64,000 bases of DNA from Xanthomonas sp. DAR 35659 (GCF_041242975.1 NZ_CP162488.1:1850001-1914000); one strand, 5' to 3'. Counted from the first letter of the stretch, positions 34,644 through 44,425 are shown. Program-made: numbers and translations. Notes: generated by a model not told the origin, from the letters alone.

Positions 34644-37034
34644 TCAGAACGTTTCGAACGCGGCTTCGTCCAGCCGCGTGGCCGTGACGGCGGCCGGGCC
34701 GGCGAAGCTGCGCAGGCGCGGCGCCCGCGCGGGCGGAGGCGGCGCGCGGCGCGGCAACGGCGTCGCGACAGGAGCAGCAACCGGACCGGTGCGGAAGAAG
34801 CTCATGAGCGCCTGCAACTGTTCGGCCTGGCTACTCACTTCTTCGGCCGTGGCGGCCAATTCTTCAGCGTTGGCCGCCGATTGCTGCGTGGTCTGGCTGA
34901 GCTGGACCACCGCGCAGTTGATCTGGCCGACGCCGGTGGTCTGCTCCTCGGACGCGGCGCTGATCTCCTGCACCAGGTCGGAGGTGCGGCGGATCGAGGG
35001 CACCATCTCCACCAGCAGGCGGCCGGCGCTTTCCGCCAGCTCGACGCTGGAGCCGGCGACCTCGCCGATCTCGTGCGCGGCGACCTGGCTGCGCTCGGCC
35101 AGCTTGCGCACCTCCGCGGCGACCACCGCAAAGCCCTTGCCGTGCTCGCCGGCGCGCGCCGCCTCGATCGCGGCGTTCAGCGCCAGCAGGTTGGTCTGGT
35201 AGGCGATGTCGTCGATGATGCCGATCTTGCGGGCGATCTCCTTCATCGCCGCGACGGTGGCGCGCACCGCGTCGCCGCTCTCGGCGGCCTCGCGCGCGGC
35301 CTTGGCGGCCATGCCGTCGGTGACCTTGGCGTTCTCCGAATTCTGCGAGATCGATCCGGTCATCTGTTCCAGCGACGCGCTGGTTTCCTCGACCCCGGCG
35401 GCCTGCTCGCTGGCCGCCTGGCTCAGCGATTGCGCGGTGGCCGACAGTTCCTCCGACGCGCTGGCCAGCGTGGTCGCGTTGCCGTTGACCTCGTTGACGA
35501 TGCCGGTGAGCTTGTCGATGGTGGCGTTGACGTAGCGCTGCATGTCGGCGAACGCGCCCTCGTAGCGTCCCTGCACCTTGCGGCTGAGGTCGCCGTCGGC
35601 GATCGCGCCCATCACCTGGATCACGTCGCCCACGCTGCGCAGGTTGCCGCGCGCCTGCTCGATGGTGTCGTTGATGAAGGCCTTCTTGCCGGGCAGCTGC
35701 GCCAGCGGCGCGTCGAAATTGCCGCGGCCGAACTCGGCCACCACGCCCATCGCCAGTTTCTTGACCGCGATGTGCGCGGCCACCATGTGGTTGATGCCGT
35801 CGCCCATCGTGGCGAAGTCGCCGTCGAAGCGGGCGGTGTCGATGACCACGTCGATGTCGCCCCTGTCGTGCTCGGCGGACATGCGGTTGATCTCGGCGAT
35901 CAACTGCTTGAAGTTGCCGCGCACCTGCTCCACGGTCTCGTTGATGAAGGCCTTCTTGCCCGGCAGTTGCGGCAGCGGCGCATCGAAGTTGCCGCGGCCG
36001 AACTCGGCGACCACGCCCAGCGCCAGCTTCTTGACCGCGATGTGCGCGGCGACCATGCGGTTGATGCCGTCGCCCATCGTGCGGAAGTCGCCGTCCAGCC
36101 GCGCGGTGTCGATGACCACGTCGATGTCGCCCTGGTCGTGCTCGGCGGACATTCGGTTGATCTCGGCGATCAGCTGCTTGAAGTTGCCGCGCACGTGCTC
36201 GATGGTGTCGTTGATGAAGGCCTTCTTGCCGGGCAGCGGCGCCAGCGGCGCGTCGAAATTGCCGCGGCCGAACTCGGCGACCACGCCCAGCGCCAGCTTC
36301 TTGACCGCGATGTGCCCGGCGACCATGCGGTTGATGCCCTCGGCCATGCCGCGGAAGTCGCCGTGGAACTGCGCGCTGTCGATGACCGCGTCGATCTCGC
36401 CGGCCTCGTGCTGCTCGGACATGCGCCGCATCTCCGCGATCAGCCCCAGCAGGTTGCGCCGCACCTGCTCCACCACCTCGTTGATGAACGCCTTCTGGCC
36501 CGGGAACGCCGCCAGTGGCGCGGCGAAGTTGCCGCGGCCGAACTCGGCCACGCAGTCGATCGCCTGCTTGTTGACGCCGATGTGCCCGGCGACCATGCGG
36601 TTGATGCTGTCGGCCAGGTCGCGGTGCGTGCCTGGCCAACGCGTCAGGTCCATCGCCACCTCGCAGTGGCCGGCCGCATGCGCGGCGGACATCTGGCCGA
36701 CGTCGGCATGGAACTGGCGCAGGTCGGTCTGCGCGGTGCGCAACAGCCGGCTCACCTCGTCGTCGGCGGCGAGGTGCGCCGGCACGATGCCGTCCAGGTC
36801 GCCGCGCACCAGCGCGTCCAGTCCGGTGGTGGCCAGGGTCAGCGCGCGCGCCGCGGCGCGCACGGCCCAGCCCAGCGCGGCGGCGCTGGCCAGCGTCGCC
36901 ACCGCGATCAGCGCCAGCGCGGCGCCGGGCGCCAGCGGCAGCAGCAGCGCGGTGGCCGTCGCGGCGGCGGGCAGGGCGACGGCGAGCGCCGTCGTGGTCG
37001 ACAAGGTGGTCGCGATCCGTGAGCGGTGGGACAT
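34644..37034 (-). CDS. MCP without periplasmic domain, with four 90-residue HAMP-like repeats
   Basis: 796 residues. The N-terminal Ala-rich membrane hairpin (about 15-65) lacks a sizeable periplasmic loop. Four tandem 90-residue units follow (about 105-465), each with INRMVAx[24 protein letters not shown] and RMSAEHDxGDID motifs. A HAMP stretch and the standard signalling hairpin come next ([20 protein letters not shown]). The end is EAAFETF, a CheR/CheB tether-like tail. It differs from the neighbouring MCP chiefly in having two more repeat units. It is 67 bp downstream of cheA in the operon. Confidence 0.93.
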   Translation of the reverse strand: MSHRSRIATTLSTTTALAVALPAAATATALLLPLAPGAALALIAVATLASAAALGWAVRAAARALTLATTGLDALVRGDLDGIVPAHLAADDEVSRLLRTAQTDLRQFHADVGQMSAAHAAGHCEVAMDLTRWPGTHRDLADSINRMVAGHIGVNKQAIDCVAEFGRGNFAAPLAAFPGQKAFINEVVEQVRRNLLGLIAEMRRMSEQHEAGEIDAVIDSAQFHGDFRGMAEGINRMVAGHIAVKKLALGVVAEFGRGNFDAPLAPLPGKKAFINDTIEHVRGNFKQLIAEINRMSAEHDQGDIDVVIDTARLDGDFRTMGDGINRMVAAHIAVKKLALGVVAEFGRGNFDAPLPQLPGKKAFINETVEQVRGNFKQLIAEINRMSAEHDRGDIDVVIDTARFDGDFATMGDGINHMVAAHIAVKKLAMGVVAEFGRGNFDAPLAQLPGKKAFINDTIEQARGNLRSVGDVIQVMGAIADGDLSRKVQGRYEGAFADMQRYVNATIDKLTGIVNEVNGNATTLASASEELSATAQSLSQAASEQAAGVEETSASLEQMTGSISQNSENAKVTDGMAAKAAREAAESGDAVRATVAAMKEIARKIGIIDDIAYQTNLLALNAAIEAARAGEHGKGFAVVAAEVRKLAERSQVAAHEIGEVAGSSVELAESAGRLLVEMVPSIRRTSDLVQEISAASEEQTTGVGQINCAVVQLSQTTQQSAANAEELAATAEEVSSQAEQLQALMSFFRTGPVAAPVATPLPRRAPPPPARAPRLRSFAGPAAVTATRLDEAAFETF
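35721..36550. repeat. 270-bp in-frame tandem unit, four copies (MCP 34644-37034)
   Basis: GCCGCGGCCGAACTCGGC recurs at 35721, 35991, 36261 and 36531, exactly 270 bp apart each time. Surrounding sequence is highly similar between copies, so the array is young or kept uniform by recombination. Confidence 0.9.
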
Positions 37035-37101
37035 GGCTGCGGTTCCTGGCTAGCGTGCTTTGCGTGATGTGGTGCGCGGCGGCACCGGCGTGCGGGCGGG
37101 A

Positions 37102-39174
37102 TCAGGCCGCCAGCGAATCGGGAGCGGGTTCGACCTGGGTCAGCAGCGAGGGCACGTCGAGAATCAGGGCGACGCCGCCGCTGCCGAGAATGCTGGAGCC
37201 GCTGATGCCCTTGACCCCGGCGAACACCTTGGACAGCGGCTTGATCACGGTCTGCCATTCGCCCAGCAGCGTGTCCACGACCAGGCCGAAGCGCTGCGTG
37301 CCCTGGCGGATGACCACGATGCTCTCGCGCGCCGGCGGCGCGCCGGGGATGCCGAACACCGAGCGCAGGCGCACGAACGGCAGCACGCCGCCGCGCAGGT
37401 CGATGTAGTCGCTCTGGTAGTTCGGCGCGAATTCCACGCATTCCTCGACCACGTCCAGCGGCACCACGAACACCGACTTGCCGACGCCGACCTGGAAGCC
37501 GTTGATGATCGCCAGGGTCAGCGGCAGGCGCACCGAGATGGTGGTGCCCACGTCCTGCTGGCTGGCGATGTCCACGCTGCCGCGCAGCGCGGTGATGTTG
37601 CGCTTGACCACGTCCATGCCGACGCCGCGGCCGGACAGGTTGGTGACCTTCTCGGCGGTGGAGAAGCCCGGTTCGAAGATCAGCGCGAACACGTCGCGGT
37701 CGGACAGGTTGCGGCCGGGTTCGATCAGGCCGCGTTCCAGCGCCTTGGCCAGGATCCGGTCGCGGTTGAGGCCGCCACCGTCGTCGCTGATCTGGATGAC
37801 GATGCTGCCCGAATCGTGGAAGGCGTTGAGCCGGACCGTGCCGCGCACCGGCTTGCCGCGCGCCTGGCGCAGCTCGGCCGATTCGATGCCGTGGTCCATC
37901 GCGTTGCGCACCAGGTGGGTCAGCGGATCGGCGATCTTCTCCACCACCGACTTGTCCAGTTCGGTGTCCTCGCCGTTGACCACCAGGGCGATGTCCTTGC
38001 CCAGTTCGCGCGCCACGTCGTGGACCACGCGATGGAAACGGCTGAAGGTGCCGCCGATCTTGACCATGCGCAGTTGCAGCGCGCTTTCGCGCACTTCCTC
38101 GACCAGGCCGGCCAGGATCGAGGTGGATTCGAGCAGTTGCGCGTCGCCGGTGCGCTGGGCGTTGGCGCCGGTGCTGGCGACGGCGATGATCAGTTCGCCG
38201 ACCAGGTCGATCATGCGGTCGAGCTTGTCGGCATCGACGCGGATGGAGCCGCCTTCCTGCGCGCGCGCGGCGCCGCCTTCGGCACGCGCGGCGGGCGCCT
38301 TGGCGGCCGCCGCGGCGGGCGCCGCCGGAGCGGCGAGGGCAGGGGCGTCCGCAGCCGGTTCGGCCGCGCCGAAGTTGGCGAAATCGTCGGCCTGCGCGTG
38401 GCCGCCGGCTTCGGCGACCAGCAACGGCAGGTCCAGGTTGGCGGCATCGCCGTGCGGATCCACCGCGACGACGTGCAACTCGCAGTCGTCGCGGACGAAT
38501 TCGAAGATGTCCTCGATCGCGGCCTGCTGCGCGTCCGAGCGCAGCAGGATGTCGAAGCCCAGGTAGCAAGCCTCCGGGTCCAGTTCCGGCAGCGCCGGCA
38601 CGCGTTCGTGGCGGGTGCGCACCGCTTCCAGCGTGCCCAGGCTGCGCAGGCAGCGGATCAGGTGCAGCGGCGAGTTGCCGAAGCGCAGCGCATCGCTGAA
38701 CAGTTGCAGCGCAATGCGCCAGTAGCCGGTGTGCGCCGTGGCGGCCGTCGCCGCGGCGGCCACCGTGGCCACGGGGACCGCCGCCGGCTGCAGATAGGTC
38801 TGCAGTCGCGCCAGCAGCGGCGCGCCGTCGGCGGCCAGGGTGGCTTCGTCGGCATCGGCGCCGGCCGCCGCTTCCACCAGCGCACGGATATGGTCGCAGC
38901 AGGCCAGCATCAGCTGGATCAGCTCCGTGTCCAGCGCCAGCGTGTTGTCGCGGACCAGATCGAGCACGCTTTCCACGACGTGGGTGAAACCCACCAGTTG
39001 CGCCAGGTCGAACAAGCCGCCGGAGCCCTTGATGGTGTGCGCGGCGCGGAAGATGGCGTTGACCGCGTCGGGACCGGCTTCGCCGCGTTCGGCCTCCAGC
39101 AGGTTGCGTTCCATGTCCTCGAGCAGGTCGCGGCTCTCGGCGATGAAGGTCTGCAGCAATTGGGCGAGATTCAT
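37102..39174 (-). CDS. cheA: Chemotaxis histidine kinase
   Basis: 690 residues from ATG 39174 (MNLAQLLQTFIAESRD). P1/Hpt has phospho-His46 (AAHTIKGSGG). A variable region of about 200 residues and an Ala/Pro-rich linker follow. P3 dimerisation is at SIRVDADKLDRMIDLVGELI, P4 kinase at LVRNAMDHGIES (N box), QISDDGGGLNRD (G1) and GRGVGMDVV (G2), and P5 CheW-like at the C-terminus (DYIDLRGGVLPFVRL). No CheY/CheB-binding P2 is obvious. It should pass phosphate to CheB and to the REC-EAL protein, the only receiver proteins in this operon. The start avoids 20 codons of unlike upstream sequence. Confidence 0.95.
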   Translation of the reverse strand: MNLAQLLQTFIAESRDLLEDMERNLLEAERGEAGPDAVNAIFRAAHTIKGSGGLFDLAQLVGFTHVVESVLDLVRDNTLALDTELIQLMLACCDHIRALVEAAAGADADEATLAADGAPLLARLQTYLQPAAVPVATVAAAATAATAHTGYWRIALQLFSDALRFGNSPLHLIRCLRSLGTLEAVRTRHERVPALPELDPEACYLGFDILLRSDAQQAAIEDIFEFVRDDCELHVVAVDPHGDAANLDLPLLVAEAGGHAQADDFANFGAAEPAADAPALAAPAAPAAAAAKAPAARAEGGAARAQEGGSIRVDADKLDRMIDLVGELIIAVASTGANAQRTGDAQLLESTSILAGLVEEVRESALQLRMVKIGGTFSRFHRVVHDVARELGKDIALVVNGEDTELDKSVVEKIADPLTHLVRNAMDHGIESAELRQARGKPVRGTVRLNAFHDSGSIVIQISDDGGGLNRDRILAKALERGLIEPGRNLSDRDVFALIFEPGFSTAEKVTNLSGRGVGMDVVKRNITALRGSVDIASQQDVGTTISVRLPLTLAIINGFQVGVGKSVFVVPLDVVEECVEFAPNYQSDYIDLRGGVLPFVRLRSVFGIPGAPPARESIVVIRQGTQRFGLVVDTLLGEWQTVIKPLSKVFAGVKGISGSSILGSGGVALILDVPSLLTQVEPAPDSLAA

Positions 39175-39187
39175 GGGCGGGTGCCGA

Positions 39188-39505
39188 TCAGTGGAAGGTG
39201 GCGTTGGCGCACGCGAGCGTGTCGCGCAGGCCAAGCAGATCGAGTGCGTCGTTGACCGGCGCGCTGCAACCGTCGAGCTGGAACGGACGCCCCAGCGCGC
39301 GCAACGCGGCCTGCGTGGCCAGCAACAGCTGCACGCCGGTGGCGTCGATTTCGGTCACCGCTTGCAGCTGCAGGTGCAGGCCACCCGGATGCTCCAGCGC
39401 CGGCAGCAGCAACGGCTTCAGTTCGCCGGCGCGGCGAATGGTCATGTCGCCTTCCAGGCTCAGTTGCAGCGGAGGAGGCGGGGAGTCCGGCGAGGTCGAG
39501 TGCAT
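39188..39505 (-). CDS. STAS-domain protein heading the chemosensory operon
   Basis: 105 residues forming one STAS domain: LQLSLEGDMTIRRAGELKPL, LQAVTEIDATGVQLLLATQ and a C-terminal ALDLLGL helix. STAS proteins act as phospho-switched partners, as in anti-sigma antagonists. The usual D-S-[ST]-G site reads D-A-T-G here, so only a Thr could be phosphorylated. It is the first gene, 13 bp before cheA, and probably belongs to the signalling output or array. Its partner is not identified. Confidence 0.88.
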   Translation of the reverse strand: MHSTSPDSPPPPLQLSLEGDMTIRRAGELKPLLLPALEHPGGLHLQLQAVTEIDATGVQLLLATQAALRALGRPFQLDGCSAPVNDALDLLGLRDTLACANATFH

Positions 39506-39872
39506 GGCGTGTCTCCGAAGCGAGCGGTAGAACGGCGAAAGAGCGGCCGCGGCACGATGTGAAGACGGCGTGCAGATGGCGGTGTAAGCAGATATCGGCG
39601 CCTTTCGGGAATATTTAGGCCGAATGCCACATTTGTCTCGCTAAGCCTTGACATGGATGAGCGGTTCAGATGCAGAACCGGAAATGCATTCCAGATGGCC
39701 TTGGCGTCGCTGCCTGGCGAGGAACCCAATGCATGCGCCATGCCAATACGCCGCTGCTGCGGCGCAACGAAAAACGGCCGGAAAAACGGCCGTCGTTCTT
39801 CACATGGAGGAGGAGGCGCGCCAGGAAGTCGGCGCGCGGCGCGCCCATCGCGGGCGCGCCGGTGCTGTCGGC
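39506..39872. other. Gap between the chemosensory operon and mfd
   Basis: These 367 bp should hold the operon promoter (minus strand, upstream of 39505) and the mfd terminator at 39769-39793. AT-richer sequence at 39590-39660 (GGGAATATTTAGGCCGAATG) is the likely promoter area. I see no gene. Confidence 0.5.
39769..39793 (-). terminator. Intrinsic terminator of mfd
   Basis: Read on the minus strand, ACGGCCG and CGGCCGT (39793-39787 and 39780-39774) form a 7-bp stem with a 6-nt loop followed by a T-run. It lies 80 nt past the mfd stop codon. Confidence 0.75.
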
Positions 39873-42800
39873 TCAGCGCGGCGACAGCGCCGCGAGCAGG
39901 CCGCGCGCGGCGTTGAAGCGATCCGCGGCCTCGGGCAGCGGCAGCTTCACCTTCAGCTTGTCCGGGCCGTCCATCGCGTACAGCTTGGGCTGCTTCTGGA
40001 TCATCTGGATGATGGTCATCGGATCGACGTTGGGCTTGGCCTCGAACACGATGCGGCCGCCGAGCTCGCCCAGTTCCAGCTTGCGCACGCCCAGCGTGTT
40101 GGCCTGCAGCTTCAGTTCGGCGATCGCGAACAGGTGCTTCACCGGATCCGGCAGCAGGCCGAAGCGGTCGATCATCTCCACCTGCAGTTCGCGCAGGGCC
40201 TCGGTGTCGCGCGCGCTGGAGATGCGCTTGTACAGGGTCAGGCGGGTGTGCACGTCGGGCAGGTAGTCGTCCGGGATCAGCGCCGGCACGTGCAGTTCCA
40301 CTTCGGCGCCGCGCGCTTCCTCGCCGGCGTCCAGGTCCGGCAGCTTGCCCTGGCGGATGCTGCGCACCGCGCGCTCCAGCAGTTCGGTGTACAGGCTGAA
40401 GCCGACCTCGGCCATCTGTCCGCTCTGGTCCTCGCCGAGCAGTTCGCCGGCGCCGCGGATCTCCAGGTCGTGCGTGGCCAGGGTGAAGCCGGCACCGAGT
40501 TCGTCCATCGAGGCGATCGCGTCCAGCCGTTTCTGCGCATCCGGGGTGATGCTGCGCCGGTCCGGCACCAGCAGGTAGGCGTAGGCGCGGTGGTGCGAGC
40601 GGCCGACGCGACCGCGCAACTGGTGCAACTGGGCCAGGCCGAAGCGGTCGGCGCGGTTGATGACGATGGTGTTGGCGTTGGGGATGTCGATGCCAGATTC
40701 GATGATCGTGGTCGACAGCAGCACGTTGAAACGCTGCTTCTGAAAATCCAGCATCACCCGTTCCAACTCGCGCTCGGGCATCTGCCCGTGGGCGATGCCG
40801 ATGCGCGCCTCCGGCACCAGTTCGCTCAGCTCGCGCTGCATGCGGCCGATGCTTTCCACGTCGTTGTGCAGGAAGTAGAGCTGGCCGCCTCTGCTGAGTT
40901 CGCGCTGGAACGCCTCGCGCAGCAGCGCGTTGTCCCAGGCGGTTACGAAGGTCTGCACCGCCAGCCGGTTCGGCGGCGGGGTGGCGATGATCGACAGGTC
41001 GCGCAGCCCGGCCATGGCCATGTTGAGCGTGCGCGGGATCGGCGTGGCGGTGAGGGTGAGCAGGTGCACGTTGGCGCGCATCGCCTTCAGCGCCTCCTTC
41101 TGGCGCACGCCGAAGCGCTGCTCCTCGTCGACCACCACCAGGCCCAGATCCTTGAACTTCACGTCCGGCTGCAGCAGGCGGTGGGTGCCGATGATCACGT
41201 CGATGCCCCCCTCGGCCACCTTCTCCAGTTCGGCCTTGATCTCCTTGGCGCTCTTGAAGCGCGACAGCACCTCCACCCGCAGCGGCCAGTCGGCGAAGCG
41301 GTCGCGGAAATTGCGGTAGTGCTGTTCGGCCAGCAGCGTGGTCGGCACCAGCACCGCGACCTGCTTGCCGGCGCTGGCCGCGGCGAACGCGGCGCGCACC
41401 GCCACCTCGGTCTTGCCGAAGCCGACGTCGCCGCAGACCACGCGGTCCATCGGCTGGCTGCTGGCCAGGTCGCGCAGCGTCGCGTCGATCGCGGCCAACT
41501 GATCGCCGGTTTCCTCGAACGGGAAGCCGGCGGCGAACGGCTCGTACATCGCGCGATCCACCTGCAGCGCCAGGCCGGCGCGGGCGCGCCGGCGCGCCTG
41601 GATCTCCAGCAGTTCGGCGGCCACGTCGCGCACCTTCTCGGCGGCGCGGCGCTTGGCCTTGGTCCATTGCTCGCCGCCCAGCGAGTGCAGCGGCGCGGTC
41701 TCGGCCGAGGCGCCGGAGTAGCGGCTGATCAGGTGCAACTGCGCGACCGGCACGTACAGGCGGTCGCCCTTGGCGTACTCGATTTCCAGGAACTCGCCGG
41801 GCATGCCGCCGGCGTCGAGCACGATCAGTCCGCGGTAGCGGCCGACGCCGTGGTCCTCGTGCACGATCGGCGCGCCCTCGGTCAGCTCGCCGAGGTCGCG
41901 GATGATCGCTTCCGGCTCGCGCCCGGCACGGCGCGTGCGGCGCGGCTGGCCGGCGCGTTCGGGAAACAGCTGGCGCTCGGTGAGCACCGCGATGCGTGGT
42001 GCGTCGAGGGCGAAGCCGTCGTCCAGTGGCGCGACCGCGATGGCGAATGCAGGCGGCAAAGCCTCGACACTGCCGGAGTCGAGCCCCTCTCCCTTCGGGA
42101 GAGGGGTTGGGGTGAGGGTACGACCGCCAGGGAGTTCTGCCCGTCCGGCTGTCGAGGAAGCGGCCGCGGCAGAAGCCTTCTTCGATGAGGTCCGCGCGCG
42201 CGCCGTACCCTCATCCGGCGCTTCGCGCCACCTTCTCCCGGTGGGAGAAGGGAGGAATGCGGCGAAGTTCGGGATCACCTCGGGCTTCAGGTCCGCCGCC
42301 GCCAGCACTTCCAGCAACGCCTCGCGGCGCCCCGGCGAATCGGCGGCGATCAGCACGCGCCCCGGGTAGTGGGCGAGGAAGCCCTTCAGCGCTTCGGCCG
42401 GCGCGGCGTCGCGCGCGGCGATCGGCAGCGGCGGCAACGGTTGGTCGCCCAGCGCCTGCGCCTCGGCGATGCGCGCGTGGTCGGCGGCCCACACTTCGAT
42501 GCGCGGCAGCCCGTTGAGGGTTTCGCGCAGCGCGTCCGGCGCCTGGTACAACTCCTCGGGCGCCAGCAGCGGGCGTTCCACGTCGTGGCGGCGTTGCTCG
42601 TAGCGGTTCTGGGTCTGCGCCCAGAACGCGTCGGCGGCGGCGCTCACGCCCGGTGCGAGCAGCGGCAGCACCGACTCGCCCAGGTAATCGAACAGGGTGG
42701 CGGTGGCCGCGCGGGCGGCGCCGGCGCCGCGCGCTTCCTGGAAGAACAACGGCAGGTAGTACTCGATGCCCGACGGCGCCAGCCGCGCCTTCAGGTCCTG

Positions 42801-43556
42801 GTACAGCGCGCTGCGCCGGGTGTCCACGTCGAAGCGCTCGCGCAGCGCGGTCAGCACGCGCTCCACGCTGGCATCGTCCATCGGCACCTCGCGCCCCGGC
42901 AGCAGCTGCACCTGTTGCACGTGGTCGAGCGAGCGCTGCGATTCCGGGTCGAAGGCGCGGATCGAGTCGATGTCCTCGTCCAGCATCTCGATCCGCAACG
43001 GGCTGTCGGCGCCCATCGGGTACACGTCGAGCAGGCCGCCGCGCACCGCGAAGTCGCCCGGGTCCATCACCTGCGGCACGTTGCGGTAGCCGGCGCTCTC
43101 CAGGCGGCGCTTTTCCGCCTCCAGATCCAGGCGCTGGCCCACCCGCAGGTCGAAGCTGCCGCCGACGATGTAGCGCAGCGGCGCCACGCGCTGCATCAGC
43201 GTCTGCACCGGCACCACCACGATGCCCTGGCTCAGCGTGGGCAGGCGGTGCAGCGCCGACAGGCGCTGGCTGACGATGTCCGGATGCGGGCTGAACTGGT
43301 CGTAGGGCAGCGTTTCCCAGTCCGGAAACGGCACCACCGGCAGCCGCGCGTCGCCGCCCAGCAGCGTGTGCAGGTCGGCTTCGATCTGGTGCGCGCTCTG
43401 GTTGTCGCGCGCGACCACCAGCAACGGCCCGCGATGCGCCGCGGCGGCGCAGGCGATGTGCCAGGCCAGTGCGGTGGAGGACGCGGGGGCGCGCCAGAAG
43501 GCGCGGAGCTGGCCGGACTTGGGCAGCGGCGGAACGGGAAAGGAGAGAGGCGCCAT
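39873..43556 (-). CDS. mfd: Transcription-repair coupling factor, with an extra repeat-derived segment
   Basis: 1227 residues, about 70-80 longer than E. coli Mfd. It removes RNA polymerase stalled at lesions and recruits UvrA. The UvrB-homology N-terminus (SGQLRAFWRAPASSTALAWH), the RNA-polymerase-binding domain (EDHGVGRYRGLIVLDAGGMP), the RecG-like motor with GDVGFGKTEVAVRAAF (Walker A), VVDEEQRFG (DEEQ box), LTLTATPIPRTLNMA and STTIIESGIDIPNANTIV, and the C-terminal D7 domain are all present. Residues about 434-492 are encoded by a REP-like repeat (SPTGRRWREAPDEG, then GGRTLTPTPLPKGEGLDSG) inserted in frame in the domain-3 linker. The frame is not interrupted, so the protein is presumably functional. 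Confidence 0.96.
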   Translation of the reverse strand: MAPLSFPVPPLPKSGQLRAFWRAPASSTALAWHIACAAAAHRGPLLVVARDNQSAHQIEADLHTLLGGDARLPVVPFPDWETLPYDQFSPHPDIVSQRLSALHRLPTLSQGIVVVPVQTLMQRVAPLRYIVGGSFDLRVGQRLDLEAEKRRLESAGYRNVPQVMDPGDFAVRGGLLDVYPMGADSPLRIEMLDEDIDSIRAFDPESQRSLDHVQQVQLLPGREVPMDDASVERVLTALRERFDVDTRRSALYQDLKARLAPSGIEYYLPLFFQEARGAGAARAATATLFDYLGESVLPLLAPGVSAAADAFWAQTQNRYEQRRHDVERPLLAPEELYQAPDALRETLNGLPRIEVWAADHARIAEAQALGDQPLPPLPIAARDAAPAEALKGFLAHYPGRVLIAADSPGRREALLEVLAAADLKPEVIPNFAAFLPSPTGRRWREAPDEGTARARTSSKKASAAAASSTAGRAELPGGRTLTPTPLPKGEGLDSGSVEALPPAFAIAVAPLDDGFALDAPRIAVLTERQLFPERAGQPRRTRRAGREPEAIIRDLGELTEGAPIVHEDHGVGRYRGLIVLDAGGMPGEFLEIEYAKGDRLYVPVAQLHLISRYSGASAETAPLHSLGGEQWTKAKRRAAEKVRDVAAELLEIQARRRARAGLALQVDRAMYEPFAAGFPFEETGDQLAAIDATLRDLASSQPMDRVVCGDVGFGKTEVAVRAAFAAASAGKQVAVLVPTTLLAEQHYRNFRDRFADWPLRVEVLSRFKSAKEIKAELEKVAEGGIDVIIGTHRLLQPDVKFKDLGLVVVDEEQRFGVRQKEALKAMRANVHLLTLTATPIPRTLNMAMAGLRDLSIIATPPPNRLAVQTFVTAWDNALLREAFQRELSRGGQLYFLHNDVESIGRMQRELSELVPEARIGIAHGQMPERELERVMLDFQKQRFNVLLSTTIIESGIDIPNANTIVINRADRFGLAQLHQLRGRVGRSHHRAYAYLLVPDRRSITPDAQKRLDAIASMDELGAGFTLATHDLEIRGAGELLGEDQSGQMAEVGFSLYTELLERAVRSIRQGKLPDLDAGEEARGAEVELHVPALIPDDYLPDVHTRLTLYKRISSARDTEALRELQVEMIDRFGLLPDPVKHLFAIAELKLQANTLGVRKLELGELGGRIVFEAKPNVDPMTIIQMIQKQPKLYAMDGPDKLKVKLPLPEAADRFNAARGLLAALSPR
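42081..42254. repeat. REP-like element inside the mfd coding sequence
   Basis: CCCCTCTCCCTTCGGGAGAG with GGGTTGGGGTGAGGGTACGA (42083-42122, module A) and CGTACCCTCATCCGGCG with CCACCTTCTCCCGGTGGGAG (42203-42247, module B) are the two modules of the 141-bp element at 2.6 kb, about 80 bp apart. They translate in frame as part of Mfd. Confidence 0.9.
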
Positions 43557-43766
43557 GGACCGGCTAGTTTAGCAAGCTGGGATCGGGGAGTCGGGATTGG
43601 GGATGGGTCGCGCGCGCGGAGGTGCGTGGCCGTTGCATGGTTGGACGCCCGTGCGGCGGTCGATGGGGTCGCTGCGTCCGCCGCGCCGCTGCGCGCCCGA
43701 ACGAGGTGCGTGGCGGAAGGCAGGTGGGCAAGCGCCCGCGAGCAGTCCGCGCCGGGTCGCCTTCGC

Positions 43767-44309
43767 TCAGTTGCCCAGTTCCAGCACCACCCGGACCAGC
43801 CCCGGGGTGTCCGGGTGCGGCATCGGCCGGAAGCCCAGCGACTCGGCCAGTTGCAGCATCGGCACGTTGCTCTCGACCACGTCGCCGTACAGCCGGTCCA
43901 GGTACTTGCGCCGCGCCCACTTGACCAGCTTGCGCATCAGTTGCCGGCCCAGGCCCTGGCCGGCGACGAAGCTGCTGACCAGGATCGCGTATTCGGCCTC
44001 GCGCGTGCCGGGGATGATCGCCGCGCGCGCCACCGCGCCGACCACCGCCTCGCCCGGCGGCAGCGGCTCGGCCGCGACCAGGGTCAGTTCCGTCTTCGGG
44101 TTGGGGTGGGTCAGGCGCTGCGCCATGTCCTCGCTCAGCTCCTGCACCGAATGCAGGAAGCGCGCGCGGATCTCGGTCGGGCCGAGCAGGCTGAAAGCGC
44201 CTTGCAGCGGCGCGCCGTCTTCCGGCCGGATCGGCCGGATCAGCAGCTCGCGGCCGCTGGGCAGGGTGAAGTTTTCATGCCACGGAGGCATGCGGTTGCG
44301 GGTAGCCAT
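43767..44309 (-). CDS. GNAT-family N-acetyltransferase
   Basis: 180 residues. The acetyl-CoA-binding motif A is seen as VSSFVAGQGLGRQLMRKLVK, preceded by EAEYAILV. The N-terminus LPSGRELLIRPIRPEDGAPL and the arrangement FLHSVQELS resemble the acetyltransferase part of protein (lysine) acetyltransferases of the PatZ type, so it may modify proteins, but free-standing members also act on small molecules. It reads leftward, divergent from the CDF transporter. ATG at 44309. Confidence 0.85.
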   Translation of the reverse strand: MATRNRMPPWHENFTLPSGRELLIRPIRPEDGAPLQGAFSLLGPTEIRARFLHSVQELSEDMAQRLTHPNPKTELTLVAAEPLPPGEAVVGAVARAAIIPGTREAEYAILVSSFVAGQGLGRQLMRKLVKWARRKYLDRLYGDVVESNVPMLQLAESLGFRPMPHPDTPGLVRVVLELGN

Positions 44310-44425
44310 GGCCGGATGATCCTCGACGAAGCCTGGATTCTCGCATTACCCGCGACGGCCGCCGTGAACGCAACGCTCACCGCGCTTGCCTACGCTATGC
44401 ACCGGTTTTCGATTCGGGAGCGGCC

